Below are positions 15,809 to 16,037 of a stretch of DNA of 16,037 nucleotides, piece after piece. The notes under the pieces were generated by a model. The model searched no databases and was not told the DNA's origin. It saw only the letters and a program-made list of their open reading frames with translations. The position numbers and the translations under genes were made by a program. Positions within the stretch are counted from its first letter, which is position 1. Every line of letters begins with the position of its first letter. Source of the DNA: Armatimonadaceae bacterium (GTDB taxonomy: Bacteria > Armatimonadota > Armatimonadia > Armatimonadales > Armatimonadaceae); assembly GCA_030446525.1 (NCBI GenBank), contig JAUJNC010000100.1, forward strand, positions 1 to 16,037, in the 5' to 3' direction.

Positions 15809-15849
15809 TCTGCTCGGCAGGGGAATCCGACCGGAGCCATAGGCCGACC

Positions 15850-16037
15850 ATGACGGACACCTTTCAACATCTCGGCGCGTTCAGCGATCTGGTCGCGGCG
15901 GCCAAGCGCGCGCATCCGCTATGGCCGGTCGCCCGACCGGGGCGCGCCACGCAGGAGCGGGTGCGGGACGTGCTCCGTTTCGGGCCCGGCGACGAGCTGC
16001 CGCGGGACGTCCGGGTCGGGCGGCGCTGGGAAAGGGG
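15850..16037 (+). CDS. N-terminal part of a possible esterase/alpha-beta hydrolase, cut by the window end
   Basis: An open frame of 62 codons plus two bases runs from the ATG at 15850 off the window. It begins MTDTFQHLGAFSDLVAAAKR and continues ATQERVRDVLRFGPGDELP and RDVRVGRRWE. There is no signal peptide, so the product is probably cytoplasmic. The RV-R-x-V-L-x-F-G and P-R-D-V-R-V-x-R-R-W-E pattern reminds me of the N-terminus of acetylxylan-esterase/dienelactone-hydrolase-like proteins from related bacteria, but the catalytic Ser, Asp and His would lie beyond the window. The ribosome site is weak (GGAG about 15 bases upstream). It lies 41 bases after the PEP-CTERM gene and could belong to the same transcript. 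Confidence 0.6.
   Translation, partial: MTDTFQHLGAFSDLVAAAKRAHPLWPVARPGRATQERVRDVLRFGPGDELPRDVRVGRRWER

Noticed and set aside
1..16037. CRISPR array, tRNA/rRNA genes, insertion sequence or prophage genes
   Set aside because: I saw no regularly spaced repeats, no tRNA-like cloverleaf, and no transposase, integrase or phage structural protein in any frame.

Overview
The window is a GC-rich bacterial chromosomal segment with all genes on the + strand. A pseudopilin ending in the DUF1559-type H-x-D-G-x-N-F-x-F-x-D-G-H signature, a PEP-CTERM protein and a dense set of secreted pectin-degrading enzymes together suggest an Armatimonadota-like organism (for example a Capsulimonas or Chthonomonas relative). 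That placement rests on remembered sequence style, not on a search.

Layout. 1-1945: two ATP-binding subunits of a Dpp/Opp-type ABC importer. 2057-4437: a frameshifted Gfo/Idh/MocA oxidoreductase directly followed by a four-carbon acid-sugar kinase family (DUF1537) gene, which looks like a sugar-acid catabolic pair. 4539-6220: an FAD aromatic-hydroxylase-type monooxygenase broken by a 104-bp tandem duplication. 6359-7567: a type II NADH dehydrogenase-like flavoprotein. 7766-8944: a LacI-family regulator with its own promoter, a palindromic operator-like site and an intrinsic terminator. 8993-9850: a type II pseudopilin. 9911-15119: a pectinolytic block of PL10 pectate lyase, two tandem PL1 pectate lyases and a CE8 pectin methylesterase. 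15167-15808: a PEP-CTERM protein. 15850-end: the start of another gene, possibly an esterase/hydrolase. The longest stretch without a gene is 265 bp (7568-7832).

How they work together (inference): the methylesterase removes methyl groups from pectin outside the cell, the PL1 and PL10 lyases cut the resulting polygalacturonate, and the ABC importer, oxidoreductase and kinase could take up and process small products. The LacI regulator sits between the metabolic half and the secreted-enzyme half and is the obvious candidate controller.

The most striking property is a patchwork of intact and broken genes. Eight genes totalling about 8.8 kb read without a single interruption. Five genes totalling about 6 kb (Gfo/Idh, monooxygenase, PL10, both PL1) carry at least ten frameshifts, stops, deletions or duplications. 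Conserved family residues persist on both sides of each break. This is either very recent decay of a pectinase locus or locally poor sequence/assembly. The 104-bp duplication, whose two copies differ mostly at synonymous sites, looks like a join between two homologous genes.
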